From contig NZ_JBNJLK010000010.1 in the NCBI RefSeq assembly GCF_051195255.1, positions 72,381 to 136,380 on the forward strand: a stretch of 64,000 nucleotides of DNA, given 5' to 3'. Made by a program: the position numbers and the translations under genes. Of the stretch, positions 45,352-54,187 are shown piece after piece (the stretch's first letter is position 1; each line of letters starts with the position of its first letter). The notes below the pieces were generated by a model. The model was not told the DNA's origin, searched no databases, and saw only the letters and a program-made list of their open reading frames with translations. The DNA is from Falsirhodobacter sp051195255 (lineage in GTDB: Bacteria; Pseudomonadota; Alphaproteobacteria; Rhodobacterales; Rhodobacteraceae).

Positions 45352-46197
45352 TCAGACCCCGAGGGTGCGGCGAAGAGCCTCGATGCAGCGCGGCTTGCGG
45401 GGCGCGACGGGGACGGCCAGCACGATGCGGCGCATGTAGGCGGACATGTGCGTCAACGGTCGCCCGCCTCGCAGGCCCGACCATGCCGGCACAAGGGACG
45501 CGCCGATCCCGCTGGCCACAAGGTCGGAGATCGCCTCCAGCCCGTCCAGCGAACAGAAGCGCGCGGGCGTGATCCCCTGGTCCTGCAGGTAAAGCTCCGC
45601 AAGCTGCCCGCCCCAGCTTTGCGGGTCATAGGCGATCAGCGGAAGGCGCCGGAACACCTCCTCCACCGGCAGGTGGTCCAGACCCTCGGGGGCCAGAAGG
45701 CACAGCGGCTCCTCCCTCAGCAGGTGAAGCATCAGTGTGGGCGCGGGTGCGAAGGGGGGCGACACGATCAGCGCGGCGTCCAGATCGCCCCGGCGCAACG
45801 CCTCGTAGAGGTTGGCGGAGGTTCCGGGTTCCACCCGCAGTTCCACTGCGGGGGCAAGGTCGCGCAGGACCGGCAGCATCCCCGGCACCGTCCCGCTGAG
45901 CATGGTGGAGATGGCCCCCAGCCGCAGGACCCCTTCCGCCGAACCGGGGTCCGCGCTGGAACGCAGCCGCTGGCGCAGGTCAATCATCTGCCGCATCATC
46001 GGCATCAGGTCGCGGCAGCTTTGGGTGGGTTCGGCCATGTTCGCGCGCCGCAGCAGAAGGGGCACGCCAAGGTCCTGTTCCAGCACCTGAATCCGCTGGC
46101 TGACGGCGGCGGAGGTCAGGCCCTGCATCCGGGCCGCCGCGGTGATGGAGCCGAGATCCGCCACCGCCATCAGGCTTTCGAGGAAACGGACATCCAT
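45352..46197 (-). CDS. LysR-family transcriptional regulator
   Basis: A 281-aa LysR protein. The N-terminal HTH is MDVRFLESLMAVADLGSITAAARMQGLTSAAVSQRIQVLEQDLGVPLLLR. The effector domain follows with LRLGAISTMLSGTVPGMLPVLRDLAP. It is divergent from the single-domain VOC gene at 46285 across an 87-base gap and probably regulates it. The dipeptidase gene 95 bases downstream on the same strand may be co-transcribed. Confidence 0.9.
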   Translation of the reverse strand: MDVRFLESLMAVADLGSITAAARMQGLTSAAVSQRIQVLEQDLGVPLLLRRANMAEPTQSCRDLMPMMRQMIDLRQRLRSSADPGSAEGVLRLGAISTMLSGTVPGMLPVLRDLAPAVELRVEPGTSANLYEALRRGDLDAALIVSPPFAPAPTLMLHLLREEPLCLLAPEGLDHLPVEEVFRRLPLIAYDPQSWGGQLAELYLQDQGITPARFCSLDGLEAISDLVASGIGASLVPAWSGLRGGRPLTHMSAYMRRIVLAVPVAPRKPRCIEALRRTLGV

Positions 46198-46284
46198 GGA
46201 ATTTCCGATGCTGAACGAAAGAATAAAACGCTTTTTGCAGGTCTAGATCGGCGCTACCACCGTTGCAACATGCAGGAGAGCGCC
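46198..46284. promoter_or_regulatory. Divergent lysR / VOC promoter region
   Basis: An 87-base gap, AT-rich between 46216 and 46240 (AAAGAATAAAACGCTTTTT). LysR sites normally lie in such gaps, but no perfect T-N11-A palindrome was found by eye. AGGAGAG precedes the VOC start. Confidence 0.35.
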
Positions 46285-46698
46285 ATGAAATCCCTTTTCC
46301 ACCTTGCCATCCACATCACCGATCTGGACACCGCCCGCGCCTTCTATGGCGACGTGCTGGGCTGCCAGGAGGGCCGGTCCACCGACACATGGGTCGATTT
46401 CGACTTCTTCGGGCACCAGCTTTCGCTGCATCTTGGCAAGCCGTTCGAGGTGACGCGCACGGGCAAGGTCGGCGATCACATGGTGATGATGCCGCATCTG
46501 GGCGTCGTCCTGCGCCTGTCCGACTGGCTGGAGCTGTCGGACCGTCTGGTCGAAAAGGGCGTCGCCTTCGACATCCCCCCCGTCATCCGCTTTGAAGGGG
46601 AGCCGGGGGAGCAGCGGACCATGTTCTTCTTCGATCCTTCGGGCAACCCGATCGAGATCAAGGGCTTTGCCGATTTCGACGGGCTGTTCGCCGCCTGA
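46285..46698 (+). CDS. VOC-family (glyoxalase/dioxygenase-like) protein
   Basis: A 137-aa single VOC domain. It has MKSLFHLAIHITDLDTARAFYGDVLG, with the N-terminal His ligand, FFGHQLSLHLGK in the middle, and MFFFDPSGNPIEIKGF, with the C-terminal Glu ligand. It most resembles uncharacterised 'extradiol dioxygenase-like' glyoxalase proteins; the substrate is not recognisable. It is divergent from a LysR gene. Confidence 0.85.
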   Translation: MKSLFHLAIHITDLDTARAFYGDVLGCQEGRSTDTWVDFDFFGHQLSLHLGKPFEVTRTGKVGDHMVMMPHLGVVLRLSDWLELSDRLVEKGVAFDIPPVIRFEGEPGEQRTMFFFDPSGNPIEIKGFADFDGLFAA

Positions 46699-46708
46699 AC
46701 CGCAGGGA

Positions 46709-47650
46709 TCAGGGCGCGTCCAGCAGGTCGGCGTTGACGGTGGTGGCGGGGCGCGTGCCCGACAGCGCCTCCACCACATGGGTGGCGGCGCGTTCGGCCA
46801 CGCGGATCAGCGCCGCCTCGGTCGTGGCGCCCAGATGCGGGGTGAAGACCACCGGCAGATCGCCCAGCGGTCCGGACGGCGCGCCGTGTTCGTAGACGTC
46901 GAGCCCCGCCCCCGCCAGATGGCCGGTGGTCAGCGCGGCGGCCAGCGCCGCCTCGTCCACCAGCCCCTCGCGCGCCGTGTTCACGAGGATTGCGCCGGGC
47001 TTCATCCGGGCGAACCGCGCTTCGTTCATCATGTGGCGCGTCTCAGGCCGCATGGGGGTGTGGAGCGAGACGAGATCGGCCTCGGCCAGCCCCTCCTCCA
47101 GCCCCACGCGGGTGTATGCGCCCGTATCGGCGGCGCGGGGCGAATGGACCAGAACGCGCATGCCGAAGGCCGCGTCCAGCATCGTCCCAAGCTGCGACCC
47201 GATGGCGCCCCAGCCGACGATCAGCGCCGTGCCGCCCTGAAGTTCGGTGAAGCGGGCGCTTTCGCGAAAGCCCGTCCGCCCTGCCCGTTCCGCCGCATCC
47301 CCGGCCGCGATCCCCCGCGCCACCGCCAGCGCAAGGCCAAGCGCCAGTTCCGCCACGGACCGCGCGTTCGCGCCCGGCACGTTGCACACCGGGATGCCAC
47401 GCGCCGCCGCCGCCACTTTGTCCACCGCATTGTGCCCGGTCCCGTGCACCGAGATCACGCGCAGCTTCGGCGCCGCCGCGATCGCTTCGGCGGAAAAGCC
47501 GGTGTTGCGCGTGATCACCGCGTCGCAGGGCCCGGCCAGCCGCAGGACGGTGTCCATGTCGGGCGACGGGCAGACCACGGGCTCGATCCCCTGCGCGCGA
47601 AGGATGTCCAGCCCTTTGGCGTGGATGGGTTGGACGATCAGGCATTTCAT
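46709..47650 (-). CDS. D-isomer-specific 2-hydroxyacid dehydrogenase
   Basis: A 313-aa NAD(P)-dependent dehydrogenase resembling phosphoglycerate dehydrogenase-like hydroxyacid dehydrogenases. It shows VISVHGTGHNAVD and NVPGANARSVAELALGLALAVAR, a Rossmann motif near GGTALIVGWGAIGSQLG, the catalytic Arg in LVNTAREGLVDEAAL, the Glu in LDVYEHG, and the His in FTPHLGATT. The regulatory ACT domain of serine-pathway SerA is absent, so glyoxylate, hydroxypyruvate or another 2-oxoacid is more likely. Its end is ten bases from the convergent VOC gene. Confidence 0.88.
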   Translation of the reverse strand: MKCLIVQPIHAKGLDILRAQGIEPVVCPSPDMDTVLRLAGPCDAVITRNTGFSAEAIAAAPKLRVISVHGTGHNAVDKVAAAARGIPVCNVPGANARSVAELALGLALAVARGIAAGDAAERAGRTGFRESARFTELQGGTALIVGWGAIGSQLGTMLDAAFGMRVLVHSPRAADTGAYTRVGLEEGLAEADLVSLHTPMRPETRHMMNEARFARMKPGAILVNTAREGLVDEAALAAALTTGHLAGAGLDVYEHGAPSGPLGDLPVVFTPHLGATTEAALIRVAERAATHVVEALSGTRPATTVNADLLDAP

Positions 47651-47723
47651 GGGCGGGCATCCGTCGGAAGTTGCTGGGCTCCCGCCACGCTACGTCATTG
47701 CGCCGGGAAGGTGAACGGCGGGC

Positions 47724-48785
47724 TTACGGGATGATCCGGTCGGCGCGCAGGCGGTCGAACAGGTCAAGGAAGGCCTGGTCCGTCGCCTGATACCCCGTGA
47801 ACCCCAGACGGCGGCTTTTCGACATGTCCGTCACCACCTCGATCGGGCGGCCCAGATCGGCGTCCGTGTGCCAGGGGGAGGCGAGGCGCGACAGGTCCCC
47901 CTCCGCCAGCCCGTGGCGGGCGGCGATGTCGGCCCAGACGGGGGCATCGTCCTTCATCTGCGCCTCCAGCGGACGCGGGGTGCCGTCGAAATCCTCGGCC
48001 CGGATCCCGAAGGCGTCGGCGATCCGGTGCCACATCCACTTCCAGCGGAAGACGTCGCCGTTGACGATGTTGAAAGCCTCGTTCCGGGCGGCGGGGGTTT
48101 CGGCGGCCCAGAGGACCTGCGCGGCCAGCTGGCGCGCGTCGGTCATGTCGGTCAGCCCTTCCCATTGCGCGGCCGAACCGGGGAAGCGGAAGGGCCGCCC
48201 CGTTTCGCGGCAGATCGTGGCATAGACGGCCAGCGTCGTGCCCATGTTCATCGCGTTGCCGATGGCCTTGCCGATCACCGTGTGGGGGCGATGCACGCTC
48301 CACCCGAAACCGTCGCGTTCAGCGGCAGCGAAGACCTCATCCTCTTGCGCGTAGTAGAAGTTCGCCACGTCCAGCCGGCCCTGATCCTCGCGGAACGGGG
48401 TTTGCGGCAGGGTGCCCTTGCCATACGCCTCGAACGGGCCAAGGTAGTGCTTCAGCCCCGTGACCAGCGCCACGTGCCGCACCGATCCGGCCGGCCGCAG
48501 CGCGTCCAGCACGTTGTGAACCATGGCGCCGTTGACGCGGATGTTCTCCGCCTCGGTCGGCATGCGCAGCCACGAGGTCAGGAAGACATGCGTGGGGGCG
48601 ATCCCCTCCAGCGCGCGGGCCAGCCCGTCCGGGTCCAGCAGGTCGGCGGCCACGGGCAGCACCCCCGCCTGATCCTGCGGCCGGCGGCTGAGGCCGTGGA
48701 CCACCCATCCCTTTTCCACCAGTTGTGTTGCGATCGCGCTGCCCTGAATGCCGGTCGCGCCGACGACAAGTGCTGTGGGGGCCAT
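47724..48785 (-). CDS. PRISE-type short-chain dehydrogenase
   Basis: A 353-aa atypical SDR. It has ALVVGATGIQGSAIATQLVEKGWVVHGLSRRP (NADP-type Rossmann), TGLKHYLGPFEAYGKGTLPQTPFRE and NFYYAQEDEVF, the pattern of PRISE proteins (plant progesterone 5beta-reductase/iridoid synthase-like enone reductases). Bacterial members reduce activated C=C bonds of enones; the native substrate here is unknown. It is divergent from an HxlR regulator, a common arrangement for redox-stress oxidoreductases. The ATG at 48785 follows GGAGACGG. Confidence 0.87.
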   Translation of the reverse strand: MAPTALVVGATGIQGSAIATQLVEKGWVVHGLSRRPQDQAGVLPVAADLLDPDGLARALEGIAPTHVFLTSWLRMPTEAENIRVNGAMVHNVLDALRPAGSVRHVALVTGLKHYLGPFEAYGKGTLPQTPFREDQGRLDVANFYYAQEDEVFAAAERDGFGWSVHRPHTVIGKAIGNAMNMGTTLAVYATICRETGRPFRFPGSAAQWEGLTDMTDARQLAAQVLWAAETPAARNEAFNIVNGDVFRWKWMWHRIADAFGIRAEDFDGTPRPLEAQMKDDAPVWADIAARHGLAEGDLSRLASPWHTDADLGRPIEVVTDMSKSRRLGFTGYQATDQAFLDLFDRLRADRIIP

Positions 48786-48885
48786 ATTCCGTCTCCGTTC
48801 CATGTTGCCAAGCAAGGTAGGCGCATGCGATCCCGGCTTCCAGACGGCACCGTTTTGGGACATAGGCACGGAAAGGTAACCACCC

Positions 48886-49284
48886 ATGACCACGGGCAAC
48901 CCCGAACAGGACTGGCGCGAGGATTGCGCCCCCCGCCGCGTGCTGGACCTGTTCACGACGAAATGGACCAGCATGATCCTGCACACGCTGCACGCCCGCC
49001 ACGCCGGCGCGGCGCGGACGGGCGTATTGCAACGCAGCCTGCCGGGCATTTCCAAGAAGATGCTGGTGCAAACGCTGCGCGAAATGGAAAACAGCGGCCT
49101 GATCACGCGCCACGTGGAAAGCACGGTGCCGCCGGCGGTGGAATACCGGCTGACCCCCTTGGGCCTGCGCTTCGTGGACCTAGTGGAGCAGGTCTATGAC
49201 TGGGGCCGCACCAACGCCGACGCGCTGGATCTTCTGGGCGACCGGTCCACGTCACGCCGACGCGGTTCGGCCGCCGGGGGGTGA
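48886..49284 (+). CDS. HxlR-family winged-helix regulator
   Basis: A 132-aa HxlR regulator. The core is RVLDLFTTKWTSMILHTLHA, GVLQRSLPGISKKMLVQTLREMENSGLITRHVESTVPPAVEYRLTPLG. It has one N-terminal Cys in EDCAPRRVLD, just before the HTH, where many HxlR members carry the redox or electrophile-sensing cysteine (as in HypR/QorR). The divergent PRISE-SDR gene 100 bases away is the probable target. It ends four bases from the convergent Gfo/Idh gene. Confidence 0.88.
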   Translation: MTTGNPEQDWREDCAPRRVLDLFTTKWTSMILHTLHARHAGAARTGVLQRSLPGISKKMLVQTLREMENSGLITRHVESTVPPAVEYRLTPLGLRFVDLVEQVYDWGRTNADALDLLGDRSTSRRRGSAAGG

Positions 49285-49288
49285 ACGG

Positions 49289-50437
49289 TCAGATCGGGAC
49301 GGGCGGGGCCAGCAGGGTGGACGCGGCCTCCGGGGCCAGCGCCTCGGGGCGGGCGCAGGTCGTCGTCAGTTCGACGAACCGCCCTTCCTCGCCCGAGGCG
49401 AGGATCGCGGTCAGCACCTCGATCACGTGCAGGGCCAGTTCGTCGTTGCAGCGGTGGGGCCGGCCTTCGGTGATCGCCAAAGCCATGTCCGCAAGCCCCG
49501 TTCCGCGGTAATCCGCCACCTCCTTCCCTGCATTGGTGGATCGGTTGGGCAGGCCCAGGGGATGCTGCCACCGGGGCACGTCCGCCGCGTCCGCCCGCCG
49601 CGTCACGCGCAGATCCCCGTCGAAGAAGTTGGGGTCAGGCACGTGCAGCGTCCCTTCCGTCCCGTACAGCGCCATCGGTTCAAGATCGGTCTGCCAGACG
49701 TCCCAGCTGGACTGGAAGCTGATGACGGCCCCTTCGGTGAATTCCAGCAGCGCGTGGATCGTGGTCGGCGTTTCCACCGGGATCTGCTCCCCCTTGCGGG
49801 AGGCGGAGCCGATGGTGCGCGTGGCGCTTGGCGTGGCGGAAAGCGCACCGACACGCCGCACCGGCCCCAGAAGCTGCACGAGGTTCGAGATGTAGTAGGG
49901 CCCCAGATCCAGCACCGGCCCCCCGCCCTTGCGGAAGAAGAAGTCGGGGTTCGGGTGCCAGCTTTCCATGCCGATGCTCATCACCGCGCAGGTGCCGGAG
50001 GTGACGCGCCCGATGGCGCCTTCGTCCAGAAGCCGGCGGGCCATCTGGTGGCTGGTGCCAAGAAAGGTGTCGGGCGCCGACCCGATCCGTAGCCCCCGTT
50101 CAGCGGCAAGGCGGGACAGTTCGCGCCCTTCCTCCAGCGTCAGGACATAGGGCTTTTCGGAATAAACATGCTTGCCCGCCTCCAGCGCCGCCTTGGAGAT
50201 CGCGAAATGCGCGGCCGGGATCGTCAGGTTCACGACAAGGTCGATGTCGTCCGACGCCAGCAACGCGTCCACGCTGCGGGATTGGATCCCGTATTCGGCG
50301 GCGCGCGCTTCGGCGGCGGCGGGGTTGACGTCCGCCACGGCGACAAAGCGGATGCCCCGGAAGTGCGGCGCCCGCATCAGGTAGGAGGCGGAGATATTGC
50401 CCGCCCCGATCAGGCCAAGTCCAAGCGGTTGGGTCAT
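49289..50437 (-). CDS. Gfo/Idh/MocA-family sugar oxidoreductase
   Basis: A 382-aa NAD(P)-dependent oxidoreductase. The N-terminal Rossmann fold is GLGLIGAGNISASYLMRAP, with the family's YSEKPYVLTLEEGRELSRLA motif carrying the conserved Lys, and a C-terminal alpha/beta domain with GGGPVLDLGPYYISNLVQLLGPV supplying catalytic Asp and Tyr. It is the last gene of the sugar ABC operon, directly behind the TIM-barrel isomerase. It probably oxidises a sugar or polyol hydroxyl of the imported compound. ThuB-like 3-keto-glycoside formation is one possibility. Confidence 0.9.
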   Translation of the reverse strand: MTQPLGLGLIGAGNISASYLMRAPHFRGIRFVAVADVNPAAAEARAAEYGIQSRSVDALLASDDIDLVVNLTIPAAHFAISKAALEAGKHVYSEKPYVLTLEEGRELSRLAAERGLRIGSAPDTFLGTSHQMARRLLDEGAIGRVTSGTCAVMSIGMESWHPNPDFFFRKGGGPVLDLGPYYISNLVQLLGPVRRVGALSATPSATRTIGSASRKGEQIPVETPTTIHALLEFTEGAVISFQSSWDVWQTDLEPMALYGTEGTLHVPDPNFFDGDLRVTRRADAADVPRWQHPLGLPNRSTNAGKEVADYRGTGLADMALAITEGRPHRCNDELALHVIEVLTAILASGEEGRFVELTTTCARPEALAPEAASTLLAPPVPI

Positions 50438-50440
50438 GGG

Positions 50441-51193
50441 TCAGCCTTTCAGGGTCTGCCAGGCCGCGGCGGCCTGCGTAGCGAAACGGTCGAAGTCGGA
50501 GGGCTTGTCATGCTCGGCCACCAGCAGTTCCACCCGCGCATGATGGCGCAGGGCGGCCAGGATCGCGGGCCAGTCCATGACGCCGGTGCCGGGATCGGCC
50601 CAGCCATCTTCGTCCGTCTTCTCGCCCTGCGGGGCGATGTCCTTGAAATGGGCGGCGGTGATGCGGTCGCCGTGGCGGGCGATCCATTCCAGCGGATCGG
50701 CGTTCCCGCGGATGATCCAGGCGATGTCGGCCTCCCACTCGATCAGGGGGGCTTCGGTCAGGATGATCTCCATCGGGATCTGCCCGTCGGGGGTGGGTTC
50801 GAATTCAAAGGCGTGGTTGTGCCAGCCAAAGCGCAGGCCCTGTTCGCTGATCGCCTCCTGCGCCGCCGCAAGCCGCGCGGCGAAGGCCGTCCAGCCTTCG
50901 GCGTCGGTCGGGCGCTGGTCGGCGGACAGCGAAGGCGCGAAGATCATCACCGCGCCCACCTGCTCGGCCAGGTCGGCCACGCCCTTGGCATCCGCCTCGA
51001 TCCGGTCCAGCGGCACGTGAAGCGAGGGCATCGTCAGCCCCGTTTCCTCCAGCGCAGCGGACAGGGCGGGCAGATCGTCGAACACGCCGAAGAAGCCCTC
51101 AGCCGCGTCATAGCCAAGCGCGGACAGGCGCCGGATCACGTCGTCATAGGGGGTGGCAAAGCGCGCGGAATAAAGTTGCATCGACAGTTTCAT
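50441..51193 (-). CDS. TIM-barrel sugar isomerase/epimerase (AP2EC family)
   Basis: A 250-aa xylose-isomerase-like TIM barrel. It has KLSMQLYSARF, SLHVPLDRIE, FGWHNHAFEFEP, IEWEADIAWIIRGNADPLEWIARHGDRITAAHFKDIAP and a late VAEHD, supplying the Glu/His/Asp metal ligands of the family. Three ATGs stand in a row; GGAG spacing favours the third (51193). It starts 21 bases after the ATPase stop and ends three bases before the Gfo/Idh start. Isomerase, epimerase or 3-keto-glycoside lyase activity is possible. Confidence 0.87.
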   Translation of the reverse strand: MKLSMQLYSARFATPYDDVIRRLSALGYDAAEGFFGVFDDLPALSAALEETGLTMPSLHVPLDRIEADAKGVADLAEQVGAVMIFAPSLSADQRPTDAEGWTAFAARLAAAQEAISEQGLRFGWHNHAFEFEPTPDGQIPMEIILTEAPLIEWEADIAWIIRGNADPLEWIARHGDRITAAHFKDIAPQGEKTDEDGWADPGTGVMDWPAILAALRHHARVELLVAEHDKPSDFDRFATQAAAAWQTLKG

Positions 51194-51213
51194 CATCATC
51201 TCCGGCTGGGGGA

Positions 51214-52320
51214 TCAGAGCCGCATCTCGGATGCGGCGTCGAACAGCGACAGGTTTGCGGGATCGAAGCCGACGGGCAGGACCTGCCCCGCGCGGATGCG
51301 GGCCTCCCCGTCCATGCGGACGCGGAAGGGTCGGTCGGCAAGCCGGGTCCAGACCAGGGTGTCGGCGCCCATCGGCTCCACCACCTCGACCTCCACCTCG
51401 GCGCGGACGGGCAGGGCTTCGGCGGCGGGGCCGGTGCGCACATGTTCGGGGCGGATGCCCAGCACCACGGGCCCGTCCTGCGGGGGTGCGGCAAAGGCGT
51501 AACCCGCGACCGAGGCGCGGAGCGGGCCGTCGAACACGTCCCCCGTCAGCACGCCCGGCAGCAGGTTCATCGGCGGCGATCCGATGAAGCCCGCCACGTA
51601 AAGGTTCGCGGGCCGGCGATAGATGTCGTCGGGCGTGGACATCTGCTGGATCACCCCGCCCTTCATGATGGCGATCCGGTCGGCCAGCGTCAGCGCCTCG
51701 ATCTGGTCGTGGGTGACATAGATCATCGTGTTGCGGAGGCTTTGATGCAGGCGCTTCAGCTCCACCCGCAACTCGGCCCGCAGCTTGGCGTCAAGGTTGG
51801 ACAAAGGCTCGTCGAACAGGAACACGTCCACGTCGCGCACCAGCGCGCGGCCGATCGCGACGCGCTGGCGCTGCCCGCCCGACAGGGCGGCGGGCTTGCG
51901 TTTCAGCAGCGGGACCAGTTGCAGCGTGTCGGCGGCGCGGGCGATGCGGCGGGCGATCTCGTCCTTCGGGACGCGGGCGTTCTTCAAACCGAAGGCGAGG
52001 TTTCCTTCCACCGTCATCTGCGGGTAAAGGGCATAGGACTGGAACACCATGCCGATGCCGCGTTCGGACGGTTCGCACCAGGTGACGTTGCGGTTGCCGA
52101 TGAAGATCTGTCCCTTCGTCGGCAGGGTCAGCCCCGCGATGCAGTTCAGCAGCGTCGACTTCCCGCAGCCCGAAGCGCCCAGCAGCACCAGAAACTCTCC
52201 GTCCCGCACGTCGAGGTTCAGGCCGCCCAGCACCTCCACCGCGCCATAGGACAGCGACAGGTCGCGGATGGAAACGGAGATGCCGTCGAGGTCGGCGGAG
52301 GCGTGCAATGCATGTTCCAT
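51214..52320 (-). CDS. Sugar ABC transporter ATPase (MalK/UgpC type)
   Basis: A 368-aa ATPase. It has Walker A LLGASGCGKSTLLN, QSYALYPQMTVEGNLAFGL, signature ALSGGQRQRVAIGRALVRD and Walker B VFLFDEPLSNLDAKLR. A C-terminal TOBE/MalK-type regulatory domain follows (from about residue 240: PPMNLLPGVLTG, LGIRPEHV). It powers the two adjacent permeases. A three-base gap separates it from the upstream permease. Confidence 0.93.
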   Translation of the reverse strand: MEHALHASADLDGISVSIRDLSLSYGAVEVLGGLNLDVRDGEFLVLLGASGCGKSTLLNCIAGLTLPTKGQIFIGNRNVTWCEPSERGIGMVFQSYALYPQMTVEGNLAFGLKNARVPKDEIARRIARAADTLQLVPLLKRKPAALSGGQRQRVAIGRALVRDVDVFLFDEPLSNLDAKLRAELRVELKRLHQSLRNTMIYVTHDQIEALTLADRIAIMKGGVIQQMSTPDDIYRRPANLYVAGFIGSPPMNLLPGVLTGDVFDGPLRASVAGYAFAAPPQDGPVVLGIRPEHVRTGPAAEALPVRAEVEVEVVEPMGADTLVWTRLADRPFRVRMDGEARIRAGQVLPVGFDPANLSLFDAASEMRL

Positions 52321-52323
52321 GGA

Positions 52324-53250
52324 TCACCCTTTCACGGCGCCGGCGGCGATGCCGCGCACGAACATCCGGCCCGACAGGAAGTAGATGGACAGCGGCACCA
52401 GCCCGGTCAGCAGGGTCGCCGCCATGTTGACGTTGTATTCCCGCACCCCCTGGACCGAATTGACGATGTTGTTCAGCTGCACCGTCATGGGATAGCTGTC
52501 GGGCCGCGTGTAGATCACGCCGAACAGGAAGTCGTTCCAGATGCCCGTGACCTGAAGGATCACCGCCACGGTGAAGATGGGCAGCGACATCGGCACCAGC
52601 ACCCGCAGGAACACGCCCCAGAAGCCCGCCCCGTCCACCCGCGCCGCCTTGAACAGTTCCGGCGGAAGCGAGGCGAAGTAGTTGCGGAACAGCAGCGTGA
52701 TGATGGGCATGCCGAAGATCACGTGCACGAGGATCACGCCCGCGACCGATCCCATCAGCCGGATCTCTCGCAGGATGATGACAAGGGGGTAGATCATCAC
52801 CTGATAGGGGATGAAGGCGCCGAAGATCAGGATGGCGAAGAACACCTCGGACCCGCGGAAACGCCAGTTGACCAGCGCGTAGCCGTTCACCGCCGCCACC
52901 CCGATCGACAGCACCGTGGCCGGCACCGTGATGAGGACGGAGTTCCAGAACCCGCGCGACAGCCCGTCGCAGTTCAGCCCCGTGCAGGCCGAGGACCAGG
53001 CCTTGACCCAGGGCTCGAACGTGATGTCGACCGGCGGGGCGAAGATGTTGCCCATGCGGATTTCGGGCATCCCCTTCAGCGAGGTCATCACCATCACCCA
53101 AAGCGGCAGAAGGTAGTAGACCGACACCAGCAGAAGCGCGCCATAGACCATGATGCGACGCGGCTCCATCCGTCGGCGGGGGCGGCGTCCGGCGGGGCCG
53201 GGCAACAGGCGCGACACCTGCGGCGGGGTGGGCGGGAACCGTTCATACAT
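52324..53250 (-). CDS. Sugar ABC transporter permease, MalG type
   Basis: A 308-aa permease with six membrane spans after an Arg/Pro-rich cytoplasmic N-terminus. The EAA loop of the CUT1 family is readable as FKAARVDGAGFWGVFLRVLVPMSLPI. An extracytoplasmic loop around EIRMGNIFAPPVDITFEPWVKAWSSACTGLNCDGLSRGF resembles glucose/mannose-type MalG permeases and contains two cysteines. The start overlaps the preceding permease by eight bases. Confidence 0.92.
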   Translation of the reverse strand: MYERFPPTPPQVSRLLPGPAGRRPRRRMEPRRIMVYGALLLVSVYYLLPLWVMVMTSLKGMPEIRMGNIFAPPVDITFEPWVKAWSSACTGLNCDGLSRGFWNSVLITVPATVLSIGVAAVNGYALVNWRFRGSEVFFAILIFGAFIPYQVMIYPLVIILREIRLMGSVAGVILVHVIFGMPIITLLFRNYFASLPPELFKAARVDGAGFWGVFLRVLVPMSLPIFTVAVILQVTGIWNDFLFGVIYTRPDSYPMTVQLNNIVNSVQGVREYNVNMAATLLTGLVPLSIYFLSGRMFVRGIAAGAVKG

Positions 53251-54136
53251 GGCGCTTTTTCCCCATCCGATACAGGGCGAAGGGCACGATGATCGCCAGC
53301 ACCATCGCCAGCATCATCGTGGAGGCGGCGAACCCCTGCCCCAGGTTCTGGTTGCCGAACATGTAGTCGTAGACGTATTTCGCCGGCACTTCCGAGGAGA
53401 TGCCCGGCCCCCCGTTCGTCAGCGCGACCACCAGATCGTAAAGCTTGATGATCCCGGCCGAGATGAGGACGATGCAGGTCGCGAAGACCGGCTTCATCAT
53501 CGGCACGATGACGAAGAGATACGTCTTCCACAGGGGAATGCCTTCCACGCGGGTGGCCTTCCAGATGTCTTCGTCGATGCCGCGCAACCCGGCCAGCAGG
53601 ATCACGGTCGTCAGCCCTGCCCCCTGCCAGATCCCAGCCGCCAGCAGCGCGACCAGCACGAGGTCGGGATTGTTCAGGGGATCGAAGACGAAGCTTTCCC
53701 AGCCCAGGCCGCGCACGATCTTCTGCACGCCGAAATCGGGGTTCAGGATCCATTGCCAGGCCAGCCCCGTGACGATGAAGCTCAGCGCGTAGGGGAACAG
53801 GATGATGGTGCGGAACCCGTCCTCGAACCGGATCTTCTGGTCCAGCAGCACCGCCAGCAGAAAGCCCGTGACCAGCGTCAGCACCAGCGCGGCGACGCCA
53901 TAGATCGCCAGGTTCTCGATGGACACCTGCCAGCGCTGCGTGGCCCAAAGGCGTTCGTATTGCGCCAGCCCCACGAAATCGAGCCGTGGCAGCAGCTTGG
54001 AACTGGTGAAGGAATGCACCACCGTCCACAGCGAACAGCCGATGAAGATCACGACGGCGGTCAGCACCATCGGGGTGGCGGCCAGCTTTGCGGGCCAGTT
54101 TCGGAACGGGCGGAAGGGTCGGCCAGGGCCGGTCAT
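53243..54136 (-). CDS. Sugar ABC transporter permease, MalF type
   Basis: A 297-aa permease with six membrane spans and the EAA-like loop IWKATRVEGIPLWKTYLFVIVPMMKP. Also visible are QYERLWATQRWQVSIENLAIYG and ALTNGGPGISSEVPAKYVYDYMF. AGGAG precedes the ATG at 54136. It forms the transmembrane pore with the MalG-type partner. Confidence 0.92.
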   Translation of the reverse strand: MTGPGRPFRPFRNWPAKLAATPMVLTAVVIFIGCSLWTVVHSFTSSKLLPRLDFVGLAQYERLWATQRWQVSIENLAIYGVAALVLTLVTGFLLAVLLDQKIRFEDGFRTIILFPYALSFIVTGLAWQWILNPDFGVQKIVRGLGWESFVFDPLNNPDLVLVALLAAGIWQGAGLTTVILLAGLRGIDEDIWKATRVEGIPLWKTYLFVIVPMMKPVFATCIVLISAGIIKLYDLVVALTNGGPGISSEVPAKYVYDYMFGNQNLGQGFAASTMMLAMVLAIIVPFALYRMGKKRHV

Positions 54137-54187
54137 GTCGCTTGCTCCTGATCGAGAGGGTCCCGACCCGGAGGCCGGGCTTTGCGT

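Noticed and set aside
45448..46284. Longer start for the VOC protein at 46285
   Set aside because: The upstream frame runs through the divergent LysR gene, and AGGAGAG precedes the ATG at 46285.
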